Origin: a bacterium M00.F.Ca.ET.205.01.1.1
Lineage (GTDB): Bacteria; Pseudomonadota; Alphaproteobacteria; Rhizobiales; Rhizobiaceae
Assembly (NCBI GenBank): GCA_004791255.1
Contig: SRUQ01000003.1
Span: forward strand, 787,989 to 851,988
DNA length: 64,000 nucleotides
Reading direction: 5' to 3'
In this document: positions 45,241-54,128 of the stretch, piece by piece
Numbering within the stretch: the first letter of the stretch is position 1
How the letters are laid out: each line of letters opens with the position of its first letter
The notes under the pieces: generated by a model
Databases searched by the model: none
What the model was told of the DNA's origin: nothing
Seen by the model: only the letters and a program-made list of their open reading frames with translations
Translations under genes and position numbers: made by a program

Positions 45241-47679
45241 ATGCAGGCACATGCGAGGGTTGTGATCGTTGGCGGCGGGTGCGTCGGCGCCGGTATTCTC
45301 TACGGCCTCGCCAAGCGCGGCTGGACCGATGTGGCGCTGCTCGAACGCACGCAGTTGACGGCCGGCTCGACCTGGCATGCGGCGGGGCTGGTTCCCTCCT
45401 ATGCCCGCAACATCAATATCGGCCGCATGATCAACAAGAGCATTGAGATCTATGAGGGGCTGGAGGCGGAGACGGGGCAGCCCGTCGGCTGGCACAAATG
45501 CGGCCAACTGCGCATCGCCAACTCCAGGGACCGGCTCGACGAATACAAGAGCTATATGAGCGTGGCCGAGGTGCAGGGCATGCGGGCGCAGTTGCTGACG
45601 CCGGCCGAGGCGCGGGAACTCTGCCCACTTCTGAACAACAAACATATGCTCGGCGCGCTCTATCATCCCGACGACGGCCATATCGCGCCGGCCGACGTGA
45701 CCCACGCCATGGCCAAAGGTGCGCGGGATCTTGGCAGCAAGATTTATCAGCACACCGAAGTTACCGGGTTCAAGCGGACCTCTGGTGGCGAGTGGCTGGT
45801 ACAGACGACCAAGGGCGACATCACTTGCGAGCATGTGATCTGCGCCACCGGCAATTACGCGCGTCAGACTGGCGCGCTACTCGGCCTCGAAATCCCGGCA
45901 ATCCCGATCCTGCACCAATACTGGATCACCGAAGCGGTGCCGGAGGTGGTGGAGCGCAAGAAACAGGGGCGGCCTGAAATGCCGATCCTGCGCGACGAGG
46001 GTTTCGAGGGCTATCTGCGCGAAGAAGGCGACGGCTTCATGTTCGGGCCTTACGAGCGCACCGAGCATCTCAAATTGTTCGCCGAGAACGGCGTTCCCGC
46101 CTGGTTTGGCGCCGATCTCGTCGAGGAGGATTTCGAGGCGGTGTCGTGGAACTGGGAGCAAGCGTCAGAACTGGTGCCGTCGCTTGGGCGGGCCGGGATC
46201 AAGGCCAATGTGCGTGGCCCGTTCCAGATGACGGCGGACGAGTTGCCGCTGATGGGCCCGGCCTGGGGCTTGCCCAATGTCTGGCTGGCGGAGGGCGTGC
46301 CGGGCGGCATATTGTGGGGCGGCACGATCGGCTATCACCTGTCGGAGCGGATCGTCGAGGGCGGCAACAGCCTCGATGTCTCGGATCTCGACCCGCGCCG
46401 CTTCGGTGACTACGCCAACAAGGCGTGGACGCGCGAGAAGGTGCGGGAGGCCTGGGGCACGCATGCCGAGCAGAAATATCCGGGGCAGGACATGCCCGCC
46501 GCCCGTCCGCAGAAGACCGCTCCCTCCTATGCGAGGCTGACGGAACTGGGTGCGGTCTGGGGAGTGCTCAATGGCTGGGAGATGCCCAACTGGTTCGCGC
46601 GCGATGGGGTAGAGGCCAAGGACCAGTATAGCTGGCGCTGGACGCCCAAGGGGAACTTCGTCGGCGAGGAAGTGCTGGCGGTGCGCAACGCCGTCGGCCT
46701 GGTCGAGATGACGCCGATGACCAAGTTCGAGGTGTCCGGCCCGAACGCGGCCGGCTGGCTGGACGGGATCCTCGCCAACCGCCTGCCGGCAGTCGGAAAA
46801 GCGGTTCTGGCGCATCAGTTGACGCGCGGCGGCGGCGTTCAGGCGGAGTATATGGTCGCCCGGCTGGGGGAAGACAGTTTCTATCTCATCTCGACGCCGC
46901 GCGCGGAGCGCTGGAATTTCGACGACCTCTCAAGGCTTCTGCCCGCCGACGGCAGCGTCAGCCTGACAAACGTCACCAACGAGCGCGGCTGCTTCACCGT
47001 CGTCGGGCCGAAGGCGCGGGCCGTGTTGCAGCCCCTCACCGAAATCGACCTGTCGAACGCGGCTTTCCCCTGGTTCGGGGTGAAGACCGGCGGCGTCGGG
47101 CTGGCCAGCGATGTCAGGCTGCTGCGCGTCAACTACGAGGGCGAGCTTGGCTGGGAACTTTACCATCCGATGGCCTACCAGCGGCAGTTGCTGGACGCGA
47201 TCCTCAAGGAGGGCGAGAAGCACGGCCTGCGGCTCGTCGGACTGCATGCGCTGGAATCGCTCAGGCTCGAAAAATCCTACCGCGCCATGTACCGCGACAT
47301 GAATCCGGAGCTCAACGCGTTGGAAAGCGGGCTGGATCGCTTCATCCGCCTCGACAAGGGTGATTTCGTCGGCCGCGATGCGGTGTTGAAATACCGGGAC
47401 GGGAACGATCAGCGGCGGTCAGTGACGCTCAAGATCGAAACCGACGGCGCCAGCACGCTTGCCAATGAGGGGCTTTACATCGGCGGCGAACTGGTCGGGC
47501 GCATCACCTCGGGCGGCTACGGCTACACGCTTGGACATGATGTGGCGCTGGCGTTGCTGCCCCAGCGCCTGAGCCAGCCGGGCACGAAGCTCGACGTTGC
47601 CATACTGGGCGAATGGAAGGTCGCCGAAGTGGTCGCGGATTCGCCTTACGATCCGAGCTCGGGCAGGGTGCGGATGTAA
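45241..47679 (+). CDS. Dimethylglycine/sarcosine dehydrogenase-like FAD enzyme
   Basis: The 812-residue two-domain protein begins with an FAD dinucleotide fold (VVIVGGGCVGAG, residues 7-18) and the DAO-type oxidoreductase domain to about residue 390. The C-terminal half is a GcvT-like aminomethyltransferase domain that binds tetrahydrofolate (EYMVARLGEDSFYL, and GELGWELYHPMAYQRQLLDA). This is the architecture of dimethylglycine and sarcosine dehydrogenases, which demethylate N-methylated amino acids and load the methyl carbon onto folate. The true substrate is not certain. A GST gene follows 76 bases later. Confidence 0.87.
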   Translation: MQAHARVVIVGGGCVGAGILYGLAKRGWTDVALLERTQLTAGSTWHAAGLVPSYARNINIGRMINKSIEIYEGLEAETGQPVGWHKCGQLRIANSRDRLDEYKSYMSVAEVQGMRAQLLTPAEARELCPLLNNKHMLGALYHPDDGHIAPADVTHAMAKGARDLGSKIYQHTEVTGFKRTSGGEWLVQTTKGDITCEHVICATGNYARQTGALLGLEIPAIPILHQYWITEAVPEVVERKKQGRPEMPILRDEGFEGYLREEGDGFMFGPYERTEHLKLFAENGVPAWFGADLVEEDFEAVSWNWEQASELVPSLGRAGIKANVRGPFQMTADELPLMGPAWGLPNVWLAEGVPGGILWGGTIGYHLSERIVEGGNSLDVSDLDPRRFGDYANKAWTREKVREAWGTHAEQKYPGQDMPAARPQKTAPSYARLTELGAVWGVLNGWEMPNWFARDGVEAKDQYSWRWTPKGNFVGEEVLAVRNAVGLVEMTPMTKFEVSGPNAAGWLDGILANRLPAVGKAVLAHQLTRGGGVQAEYMVARLGEDSFYLISTPRAERWNFDDLSRLLPADGSVSLTNVTNERGCFTVVGPKARAVLQPLTEIDLSNAAFPWFGVKTGGVGLASDVRLLRVNYEGELGWELYHPMAYQRQLLDAILKEGEKHGLRLVGLHALESLRLEKSYRAMYRDMNPELNALESGLDRFIRLDKGDFVGRDAVLKYRDGNDQRRSVTLKIETDGASTLANEGLYIGGELVGRITSGGYGYTLGHDVALALLPQRLSQPGTKLDVAILGEWKVAEVVADSPYDPSSGRVRM

Positions 47680-47755
47680 TTGGTATCTGCGATTGTCGGG
47701 AGCCACGCGGGCCGTGCGTCCTTGGGATGCAAAGCGCAATCATCTGGAGCTTCCT

Positions 47756-48400
47756 ATGATCCCGACCATCACCGCTTTTGAACGATCGCCCGACCAGGGC
47801 AGGGGGTTGGCCCGCGACATAATCGTGCGCTGGGCGCTCGAGGAAGTGGGCCAGCCCTACGATGTTCATCTGGTTTCGTTCAAGACAATGAAGGATTCGT
47901 CGCATCTGGCACGGAATCCATTCGGGCAGATCCCGACCTATGAGGAAGGCGATCTGGTGCTGTTCGAGTCGGGGTCGATCGTGTTCCATATCGCGCAGCA
48001 CCATGCGGGCCTGCTGCCTGACGATGCCAATGCCCGGGCGCGCGCCGTCACCTGGATGTTCGCGGCCGTCAGCACGGTCGACCCGCCGATCATGGAACGC
48101 TCGTTCACCCTGCTGGTGGACCGCGACGCGGCCTGGTACGCGCAAAAACTGTCGATGATCGAAGATCGCATCCGCAAGCAGCTCGGCGCCCTTTCGGATC
48201 GCCTTGGCGACGCGGACTGGCTCGATGGCGAATTCAGCGCCGGTGACCTGATGATGGTCTGCGTGCTGCGCCGATTGAGCCGCTCGGATTTGCTGGATGC
48301 CAACCTCTCGGCCTACATCGCCCGCGCCGAGGCACGGCCGGCCTTCAAGCGCGCTTTCGCGGCTCAATTCGCAGTCTTCACCGCAGCGTCGAACGGCTGA
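47756..48400 (+). CDS. Glutathione S-transferase-family protein
   Basis: The 214-residue protein has the thioredoxin-like N-terminal GST domain with RNPFGQIPTYEEGDLVLFESGSI near residues 48-70 and an alpha-helical C-terminal domain. It probably conjugates or reduces small electrophiles with glutathione. The start at 47756 follows TGGAG. It trails the dehydrogenase gene, consistent with detoxifying a product of that pathway. The exact class is not clear. Confidence 0.88.
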   Translation: MIPTITAFERSPDQGRGLARDIIVRWALEEVGQPYDVHLVSFKTMKDSSHLARNPFGQIPTYEEGDLVLFESGSIVFHIAQHHAGLLPDDANARARAVTWMFAAVSTVDPPIMERSFTLLVDRDAAWYAQKLSMIEDRIRKQLGALSDRLGDADWLDGEFSAGDLMMVCVLRRLSRSDLLDANLSAYIARAEARPAFKRAFAAQFAVFTAASNG

Positions 48401-48473
48401 AGGGTCGCCTTGATGGCGAGCGCATGCCGCCTGGGCAGACGCTCGCTGTCGATAGGGCTCAACCAGTGGCCCT

Positions 48474-49679
48474 CTACGCCGCCTGCAACTCCCTTTGCGG
48501 CAGCGGAGGGAAGGCGATGGCTATGCCAGCAGCACCCAGGCCGATGAGGGCCGAGCCGATGAACAGCCAGTGGTAGTTGGCGTAGGCATCGAACACCATG
48601 CCGCCGGCGAGCGGGCCAAGCGCCATGCCGAGGCTGGACAGCATGGTGGCGGCGCCGAATACGGTGCCGAGGATGCGCTGGCCGAAATATTCGCGCGCCA
48701 GAACCGCATAGAGCGGCATGACGCCGCCATAGGTGGCGCCGAAGATGACAGCCAGCATATAGAACTGTTCGAGCTTGCTGATCGAGAGATAAGCGGCGAT
48801 GACGATCGCCTGGATGGCAAGGCCGGCGACCAGCACCGGCTTGACGCCGAGCCGGTCGGCCAGCATGCCGTAGAGAAGCCGGCCGCCAAGGCCGGCGAGG
48901 CCCTCGACGCTGTAGATCGACACGGCGGCCATGGGTGCCACGCCGCACAGCATGGCATAGCTCACCATGTGGAAAATCGGCCCGGAATGCGCCGCGCAGC
49001 AGGCAAAGAAGGTCAGGCCGAGCACGATGAACTGCGGTGAGCGCAGCGCCTGGCCGACATTCATGCCGGCGCCCCCGGCGGTCGGTTCGGCGATGCCGGT
49101 GTTACTCGAGACGGGCTTCGGCGGCTGGCGCACCAGCAGCACGGCGGGCAGCAGCAGCACCCAGGCCAGGATACCGATGTCGAACATGGCGGCGCGCCAT
49201 TCATAGGCCGAGATCAGCCAGCGGGCGAAGGGCGAGATCGTCATTGGCGCCACGCCCATGCCGGCCGAGACCAGCGACACGGCGAGGCCACGGTTTGTGG
49301 TGAACCAGGCCGTGGTCAGCGCGATCATCGGCGCGAAGAAGGCGCTGGCCGCCAGGCCAACCAGCACGCCATAGGTGATCTGGAAGGTCAAAAGCGAGCT
49401 GGTGCGGCTGGCCAGCACGAGCGCCAGCCCGAGCAGCACGGCGCCGATCATCACTACGATGCGGGCGCCGAAACGATCGGACAGCGCACCCCAGGCGAAA
49501 CCGCCTAGGCCCATGACCAGGAAGTTGAGCGTCATGGCGCTCGATATGCCGGCGCGCGACCATCCAGTGTCGAGCGCCATCGGTTCGAGGAAGATCGCCA
49601 GCGAAAACATGGTGCCGATGGCGACACAGGACATCAGCGCGCCAGCCGCGACGATGACCCAGCGATAGGAAAGGTTCAT
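48474..49679 (-). CDS. MFS transporter (oxalate/formate antiporter-like)
   Basis: The 401-residue, 12-segment transporter belongs to the MFS branch with MFS A-motif GALSDRFGARIVVM. The start at 49679 (MNLSYRWVIVAAG) has GGGAGAAAACC upstream. The reading frame is open further upstream, but that part overlaps the Lrp gene and lacks membrane character. It follows the Lrp/AsnC gene on the same strand with 155 bases between, so Lrp may regulate it. The substrate could be a carboxylate, by family resemblance only. Confidence 0.87.
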   Translation of the reverse strand: MNLSYRWVIVAAGALMSCVAIGTMFSLAIFLEPMALDTGWSRAGISSAMTLNFLVMGLGGFAWGALSDRFGARIVVMIGAVLLGLALVLASRTSSLLTFQITYGVLVGLAASAFFAPMIALTTAWFTTNRGLAVSLVSAGMGVAPMTISPFARWLISAYEWRAAMFDIGILAWVLLLPAVLLVRQPPKPVSSNTGIAEPTAGGAGMNVGQALRSPQFIVLGLTFFACCAAHSGPIFHMVSYAMLCGVAPMAAVSIYSVEGLAGLGGRLLYGMLADRLGVKPVLVAGLAIQAIVIAAYLSISKLEQFYMLAVIFGATYGGVMPLYAVLAREYFGQRILGTVFGAATMLSSLGMALGPLAGGMVFDAYANYHWLFIGSALIGLGAAGIAIAFPPLPQRELQAA

Positions 49680-49834
49680 GGTTTTCTCCCATGCCGTGAG
49701 GCATTTGTTCCACGGCACGGCCAGGCTGCCGCACCGCTTGCATCCGAAGGACGCCGGCGCCGGTAGCGATCCTACAATCCGGTTGCATTTATTATCCGGT
49801 TTGACGGATGCGCCGTTTGCCGGCGCCAACGGGA

Positions 49835-50293
49835 TCAGACCGGCAGTTCCGACGTGTATTTGATCGTCTGGCTGGGGACGTCGGTCTTGACGTTCTGCAC
49901 GCCCTTGATGCGGCTCAGATGCTCCGACTGGAAGCGGCGGTAGTCGTCGATGCCGGCCGCCACCACGCGCACCATGGCGTCGCAGTCGCCCAGCATCAGA
50001 TAGCATTCCATCACTTGCGGCAGCTTGGCGACTTCGGCGGCGAAATGCTCGATGGTGTCTTCGTCCTGCGCCTTCAGCCAGATGCGGGTGAAGAAGGTGA
50101 GGCCCTTGCCGATGCTGGCCGGGTTGAGCACGGCGACATAACGGTCGATGATGCCGGCTTCCTCCAGAAGCTTCACCCGGCGCAGGCATGGCGACGGCGA
50201 CAGGCCGACCTCCTGCGCCAGATCGTTGTTGGGCATGCGCCCGTTGCGCTGCAGGGCGCGCAGGATGCGCCTGTCGATGTCGTCAAGCTTCAT
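49835..50293 (-). CDS. Lrp/AsnC-family transcriptional regulator
   Basis: This is a 152-residue leucine-responsive-type regulator. It has an N-terminal helix-turn-helix (LAQEVGLSPSPCLRRVKLLE near residues 25-44) and a C-terminal RAM domain (AVLNPASIGKGLTFFTRIWL onward) that binds amino acids and assembles octamers. The start at 50293 gives the canonical MKLDDIDRRILRAL; a second ATG at 50308 is equally possible, as neither has a strong ribosome site. It is divergent from AzlC/AzlD, a typical pairing for branched-chain amino-acid export. Confidence 0.92.
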   Translation of the reverse strand: MKLDDIDRRILRALQRNGRMPNNDLAQEVGLSPSPCLRRVKLLEEAGIIDRYVAVLNPASIGKGLTFFTRIWLKAQDEDTIEHFAAEVAKLPQVMECYLMLGDCDAMVRVVAAGIDDYRRFQSEHLSRIKGVQNVKTDVPSQTIKYTSELPV

Positions 50294-50465
50294 GGCCTCA
50301 AATTCCATTTTTTCTATCGATTGTGACACTGAATGCCAAAATCGGGCCGAAGACAACAATCTTCGCAACCAAATTGCGGGGTCGGTTGGATATGGTTACG
50401 CCGACATCATCGACATCTGGCGCGTAACCGGAAGGGGTGGCCGCGAGGCCAGCCATGGGAAAGTC

Positions 50466-51206
50466 ATGAGCATTTCTGAAGCAATATTGCCCGAGGCGGT
50501 GGACGGCGGATCGGGTTCGGAGTTCCGGCGCGGGGTCGTCTCATGCCTGCCGGTTCTGCTCGGCACCATCCCCTATGCGCTGGTGCTCGGGGCGCAGGCG
50601 ACGCAGAGAGGTCTCAGCGTGGTCGAACTGCCTCTCATGACGGGGTTGAATTTCGCCGGCGGCTCGGAATTCGCCGCCATCCAGCTATGGACATCGCCAC
50701 CGCACATCGCCCTCATCGTCGCCATCACCTTCCTGGTCAACAGCCGCCATCTGCTGATGGGGGCGGCCCTGGCTCCATTTCTGCGCCATCTGCCGCGGCG
50801 CAAGGCCTTGGCGGCGCTGTTTTTCCTATGCGACGAAAGCTGGGCGCTGGGCCTTGCCGACGCCAGGCAGCGTGCCGGCGCCGGCATCACGCCGGCCTTC
50901 AGCCCGCGCTACTATCTGGGCGCGGCGCTGGCGATGTATGTGACCTGGGTGGCGTTCACCACGGCGGGCGCCCTGCTTGGCCCGATGCTCGGCAATGTCG
51001 AGCCCTACGGCTTCGACATGGCGTTCCCCGCCGTCTTTCTGGTGTTGATGCGCGGCATGTGGAAAGGGTTTCGTGCGGCACGCCCCTGGCTGGTCAGCCT
51101 GGTGGTCGCGGCGCTGGTCTATCTCGTTGTTCCCGGTGCCTGGTATGTGGCGGCGGGCGCCGTTTCGGGGTTGGTCGCGGCTTGGCTGATGGCAGGTAAG
51201 GCATGA
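50466..51206 (+). CDS. AzlC-family branched-chain amino-acid exporter subunit
   Basis: This 246-residue inner-membrane protein has the AzlC pattern: PVLLGTIPYALVLGAQA near residues 25-41, GLNFAGGSEFAAIQLW near 60-75 and VNSRHLLMGAALAPFL near 92-107, with about seven membrane segments. With AzlD it forms a two-gene exporter for branched-chain amino acids or analogues such as azaleucine. The start at 50466 (MSISEAILPEA) has GGGAAAG upstream. The adjacent Lrp gene is its likely regulator. Confidence 0.9.
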   Translation: MSISEAILPEAVDGGSGSEFRRGVVSCLPVLLGTIPYALVLGAQATQRGLSVVELPLMTGLNFAGGSEFAAIQLWTSPPHIALIVAITFLVNSRHLLMGAALAPFLRHLPRRKALAALFFLCDESWALGLADARQRAGAGITPAFSPRYYLGAALAMYVTWVAFTTAGALLGPMLGNVEPYGFDMAFPAVFLVLMRGMWKGFRAARPWLVSLVVAALVYLVVPGAWYVAAGAVSGLVAAWLMAGKA

Positions 51207-51502
51207 TCGACATGGCAACCCTTGCCACCATCGTGCTGATGGCCGGCGTCACCTATCTCACCCGCATCGGCGGCTATCTCGTGCTGCGCAACCGGGTGCT
51301 GAGCGCGCGGGCAACCGCCGTGATGGAAGCCGCGCCCGGCTGCGTGCTGATCTCGGTGATCGCGCCCAGCTTCGTCTCCAGGAACCCGGCCGACCTCGCG
51401 GCGCTCGCCATCACCGTCATTGCCGCCACGCGCCTGTCAATGCTGCCGACCGTCCTGATCGGCATCGCCTCGGCGGGGCTGCTGCGGCATGTCATAGGGT
51501 AG
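51203..51502 (+). CDS. AzlD-family exporter subunit
   Basis: This 99-residue membrane protein with three to four hydrophobic segments is the small partner of AzlC. The family block YLTRIGGYLVLRNRV appears near residues 18-32. Its ATG overlaps the azlC stop by the four-base ATGA junction, a sign of translational coupling. The pair exports branched-chain amino acids in Bacillus; here the substrate is inferred. A bidirectional terminator follows. Confidence 0.88.
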   Translation: MIDMATLATIVLMAGVTYLTRIGGYLVLRNRVLSARATAVMEAAPGCVLISVIAPSFVSRNPADLAALAITVIAATRLSMLPTVLIGIASAGLLRHVIG

Positions 51503-51506
51503 CAAA

Positions 51507-51532
51507 AAAGGCAGGCGCGGGCGCCTGCCTTT
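51507..51532. terminator. Bidirectional terminator between azlD-type and azoreductase genes
   Basis: AAAGGCAGGCGC and GCGCCTGCCTTT form a 12-bp stem around GG. T runs lie on both sides, six on the minus-strand side, so it serves the azoreductase and the AzlD gene. Confidence 0.88.
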
Positions 51533-51555
51533 GATATTGACGAAGAACAGTGCCT

Positions 51556-52191
51556 TTAGGCGGCGTTTGCAACGTCGCGGGCTGCGGCCACAACGGCATC
51601 GACCTTGGCGGTCGCCTTGGCAAGGGCTGCGGTCACCGCGTCAGGGCCCATGCCGACGCCTTCGATGCGGATGACCTCGACATCGGTCATGCCGATAAAG
51701 CCGAGCACCGAGCGCAGGTACGGAATGGCGTGGTCCATCTGTACGGCCGCGCCCTCGGAATAGATGCCGCCGGAGGCCAGGACGATGTAGACCTTCTTGC
51801 CGGTGACGAGGCCCTTCGGGCCGTTCTCGCCATAGGCAAAGCTCCTGCCGGAACGGGCGACGTGATCGACCCAGGACTTCAGCGTCGAGGAGATGTTGAA
51901 GTTGATGAAGCCGGTGGCAAGGATCACCGTATCGGCGGCGAACAGTTCGTCGAGCACGACGTCGGAGACGCCGACCACTTCAGCCTGGCGCGGGGTGCGG
52001 GCTTCGACGGGGGTGTAGATGCCGGTCGAATAGTCGGCATCGATGTGCGGCAGCGGGTTGGCGACGAGGTCACGCACTACCAGCGTGTTCGCCGGATCGG
52101 CGGCCACGAGCTTTTCAGCGAATTCGGTGGCGATGCGGGTCGAGTGCGAGGCAGCGCCGCGCGGGCTCGATGTAACGAGAAGAATGGACAT
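51556..52191 (-). CDS. azoR: FMN-dependent NADH-azoreductase AzoR
   Basis: The 211-residue protein is a flavodoxin-fold quinone/azo reductase using FMN and NADH. It starts MSILLVTSSPRGAASHSTRI, where SSPRGAASHS is the FMN phosphate loop. LATGFINFNISSTLKSWVDH (near residues 91-110) is the AzoR block. GKKVYIVLASGGIY is the family strand. It is divergent from a LysR gene, suggesting induction by quinones, azo dyes or phenolics, as in similar pairs. Confidence 0.9.
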   Translation of the reverse strand: MSILLVTSSPRGAASHSTRIATEFAEKLVAADPANTLVVRDLVANPLPHIDADYSTGIYTPVEARTPRQAEVVGVSDVVLDELFAADTVILATGFINFNISSTLKSWVDHVARSGRSFAYGENGPKGLVTGKKVYIVLASGGIYSEGAAVQMDHAIPYLRSVLGFIGMTDVEVIRIEGVGMGPDAVTAALAKATAKVDAVVAAARDVANAA

Positions 52192-52240
52192 AGCGGGTCT
52201 CTCCAGTGGAATTGAATTGTCCCGCTGCATATGGGCCTAC

Positions 52241-52281
52241 CGATCCATTTAAAAAACCGGTATATTTTCTATACGATCCAT
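52241..52281. promoter_or_regulatory. Candidate LysR sites between azoR and lysR
   Basis: CGATCCAT occurs at 52241-52248 and 52274-52281, 33 bp apart. Between them GTATA-TTTTC-TATAC (52260-52274) forms a perfect 5-5-5 inverted repeat. Together they look like activator and repressor half-sites in the divergent promoter. Confidence 0.45.
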
Positions 52282-52300
52282 CCATAAATTGGATATAGCG

Positions 52301-53248
52301 ATGCAACCCAGCCCGACACTCGACCAGCTTCAGATCCTTGTGGCCGTTGCCGATACCGGCAGTTTTTCGGCGGCGGGGCGAAAGCTCAACCGGGCGCAGT
52401 CCGTCATCAGCTACGGCATCGCCAATCTGGAGGCGCAGCTCGGGCTAAAGTTGTTTGAACGCGAAGGCATGCGCGAGCCGCAACTGACCGAGATCGGCCG
52501 GGCGATGCTGGAGGATGCGCGCCGCATGGTCGGCGTGCTGCAGCGCATGCGCTCGCGTGTCGACGGCCATCATCAGGGGCTGGAGGCCGAAGTCGCGCTG
52601 GCGGTCGATGCGACGCTGCCCTCGCCGGTGCTGGTTCGCGTGCTGAAGGCGTTCGAGGCGCAATTCCCGACCGTGATGCTGCGCCTGCATATCGGCACGC
52701 TCGGCCTGATCCCCGATCTTGTCGTGAGCGGACAGGCCGATCTCGGCATAGGCGGCCTGCTGGGCGAGGTCGACGTCCACCTCGTGCGCATCGGCTTCAT
52801 GTCGATCGTGCTGGCTGCCGCGCCCAGCCACCCGCTGGCGCAGCTGCCGAAGCCGGTGGCCCTCGAGGATGCGCGCGAACACACGCAGCTTGTCGTCACC
52901 GACCAGTCCGAGCGCACCAAGGGGCGCGACTTCGGCGTTTTCGCCTACCGTACCTGGCGGCTGACGGATGTGCGCACCAAGCATACGTTGATGCGCGAGG
53001 GGCTGGGCTGGGGCGGGCTGCCGCGTTGGTTGATATCGGACGATCTGGCAAGCGGCCGGCTGGTGGAACTCGACCTCGAGCCCTTCAGGGAGGTGCGCTC
53101 GTCGCTCTATGCCATGTACCGGACCGACCGCAGCCCGAAGCCGGTGGCTGCCTGGCTGATCGACCAGTTCAAGCGTCAGCTCGGCTGCTTCAACGAGTTC
53201 GAGCCTGGCAAGGTGCCTGAGGAGCAGCCGGAAATTCCTGAGGCATAG
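52301..53248 (+). CDS. LysR-family regulator of azoR
   Basis: This is a 315-residue LysR regulator: winged helix-turn-helix (GSFSAAGRKLNRAQSVISYG near residues 25-44) then the effector domain. The codon at 52289 is TTG and would add four residues; ATG 52301 is the better start. It is divergent from azoR, with CGATCCAT repeats between, so activation or repression of azoR is likely. The last 20 residues are rich in Glu/Pro (EQPEIPEA), an unusual tail. Confidence 0.88.
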   Translation: MQPSPTLDQLQILVAVADTGSFSAAGRKLNRAQSVISYGIANLEAQLGLKLFEREGMREPQLTEIGRAMLEDARRMVGVLQRMRSRVDGHHQGLEAEVALAVDATLPSPVLVRVLKAFEAQFPTVMLRLHIGTLGLIPDLVVSGQADLGIGGLLGEVDVHLVRIGFMSIVLAAAPSHPLAQLPKPVALEDAREHTQLVVTDQSERTKGRDFGVFAYRTWRLTDVRTKHTLMREGLGWGGLPRWLISDDLASGRLVELDLEPFREVRSSLYAMYRTDRSPKPVAAWLIDQFKRQLGCFNEFEPGKVPEEQPEIPEA

Positions 53249-53324
53249 CGATGAGCCCTCTCAGAGACCCCGCGATCGGCTCGACCGGCCAGCGGGATTT
53301 CCCTGTCGGCGATGCTGCCGCAAA

Positions 53325-53377
53325 ATTAGATTGCGATCGAACTCTAATGTATGTATAGATGTCGAGCGCAATCTAAT
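53325..53377. promoter_or_regulatory. Long inverted repeat upstream of a TetR gene
   Basis: ATTAGATTGCGATCGA (53325-53340) is matched by TCGAGCGCAATCTAAT (53362-53377) with one mismatch and a 21-base spacer. A further TCTAAT at 53343 adds a third half-site. This is a likely autoregulatory site of the following TetR gene. Confidence 0.6.
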
Positions 53378-53388
53378 TGGAGATCGAC

Positions 53389-53988
53389 ATGAGAGTCAGT
53401 CGCGCGCAGGCGGAAGCAAATCGCGAGGCGGTGATCAACGCGGCGAGCCAGCTTTTTCGAGAGCACGGCTTTGACGGCATCGGGCTGAAGGATCTGATGA
53501 AGGGCGCCGGCCTTACTCAGGGTGGATTCTACAAACAATTCGGGTCCAAGGACGACCTAGCGGCACAAGCATCGCGGCGAGCGATGGAGCACGCGACCCG
53601 CAGATGGTCGACCGTAGCCGCCGCAAGCCCTGACCCGCTCGAGGCCGTAATTGGCCTCTACCTTTCACCCGGGCATCGCGAAGAGAAGAGCGACGGTTGT
53701 CCATTGGTAGCGCTCGGTTCGGACGCGGCCCGCCAAAGCGAAGAGGTGCGAGTTCCATTCCAGGATGGAATTGCAGCTCACCTTGAAATTCTCGAGGAAT
53801 TGATGCCCGCGGCGGAAGGCACGGGAAGCCATCAGAGAGCGATGGCAATGCTGTCGCTCATGGTGGGTGCCGTAACGATCTCCCGTATCCTCAGAGATGA
53901 AGAGATGTCGCTGCATTTTCTCAATGCCGCTGCCGGCGAAGTCAGGCGAATTGCGGCTTCGCCCGAACAGCTTGAGACGTCCATCTAG
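53389..53988 (+). CDS. TetR-family regulator, first gene of a KAS/SDR operon
   Basis: The 199-residue repressor has a helix-turn-helix with IGLKDLMKGAGLTQGGFYKQF near residues 27-47 and a ligand-binding domain whose N-terminal part reads LSPGHREEKSDGCPLVALGSD. It is of the AcrR/TetR-C type that often responds to lipophilic compounds. ATG 53389 has GGAG upstream, and TTG 53377 would add four residues. Downstream on the same strand come a ketosynthase (140 bases) and an SDR. Upstream is a long inverted repeat. Confidence 0.85.
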   Translation: MRVSRAQAEANREAVINAASQLFREHGFDGIGLKDLMKGAGLTQGGFYKQFGSKDDLAAQASRRAMEHATRRWSTVAAASPDPLEAVIGLYLSPGHREEKSDGCPLVALGSDAARQSEEVRVPFQDGIAAHLEILEELMPAAEGTGSHQRAMAMLSLMVGAVTISRILRDEEMSLHFLNAAAGEVRRIAASPEQLETSI

Positions 53989-54128
53989 CAGCCAACGGCA
54001 TTATTGCCGCCGCCGCTCGGGTACCGCAATGCGAACTTTGACGTCACGCCGTGCCCATCGCCGACGCGAACAAACCGGTGATCGCGATCGAGCGTCCGCA
54101 CGGGATCAAACAGAAGCTTGGAGTAGAC

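Noticed and set aside
49680..50189. N-terminal extension of the MFS gene at 48.5 kb
   Set aside because: It overlaps the Lrp gene in another frame and lacks membrane character; 49679 has a good ribosome site.
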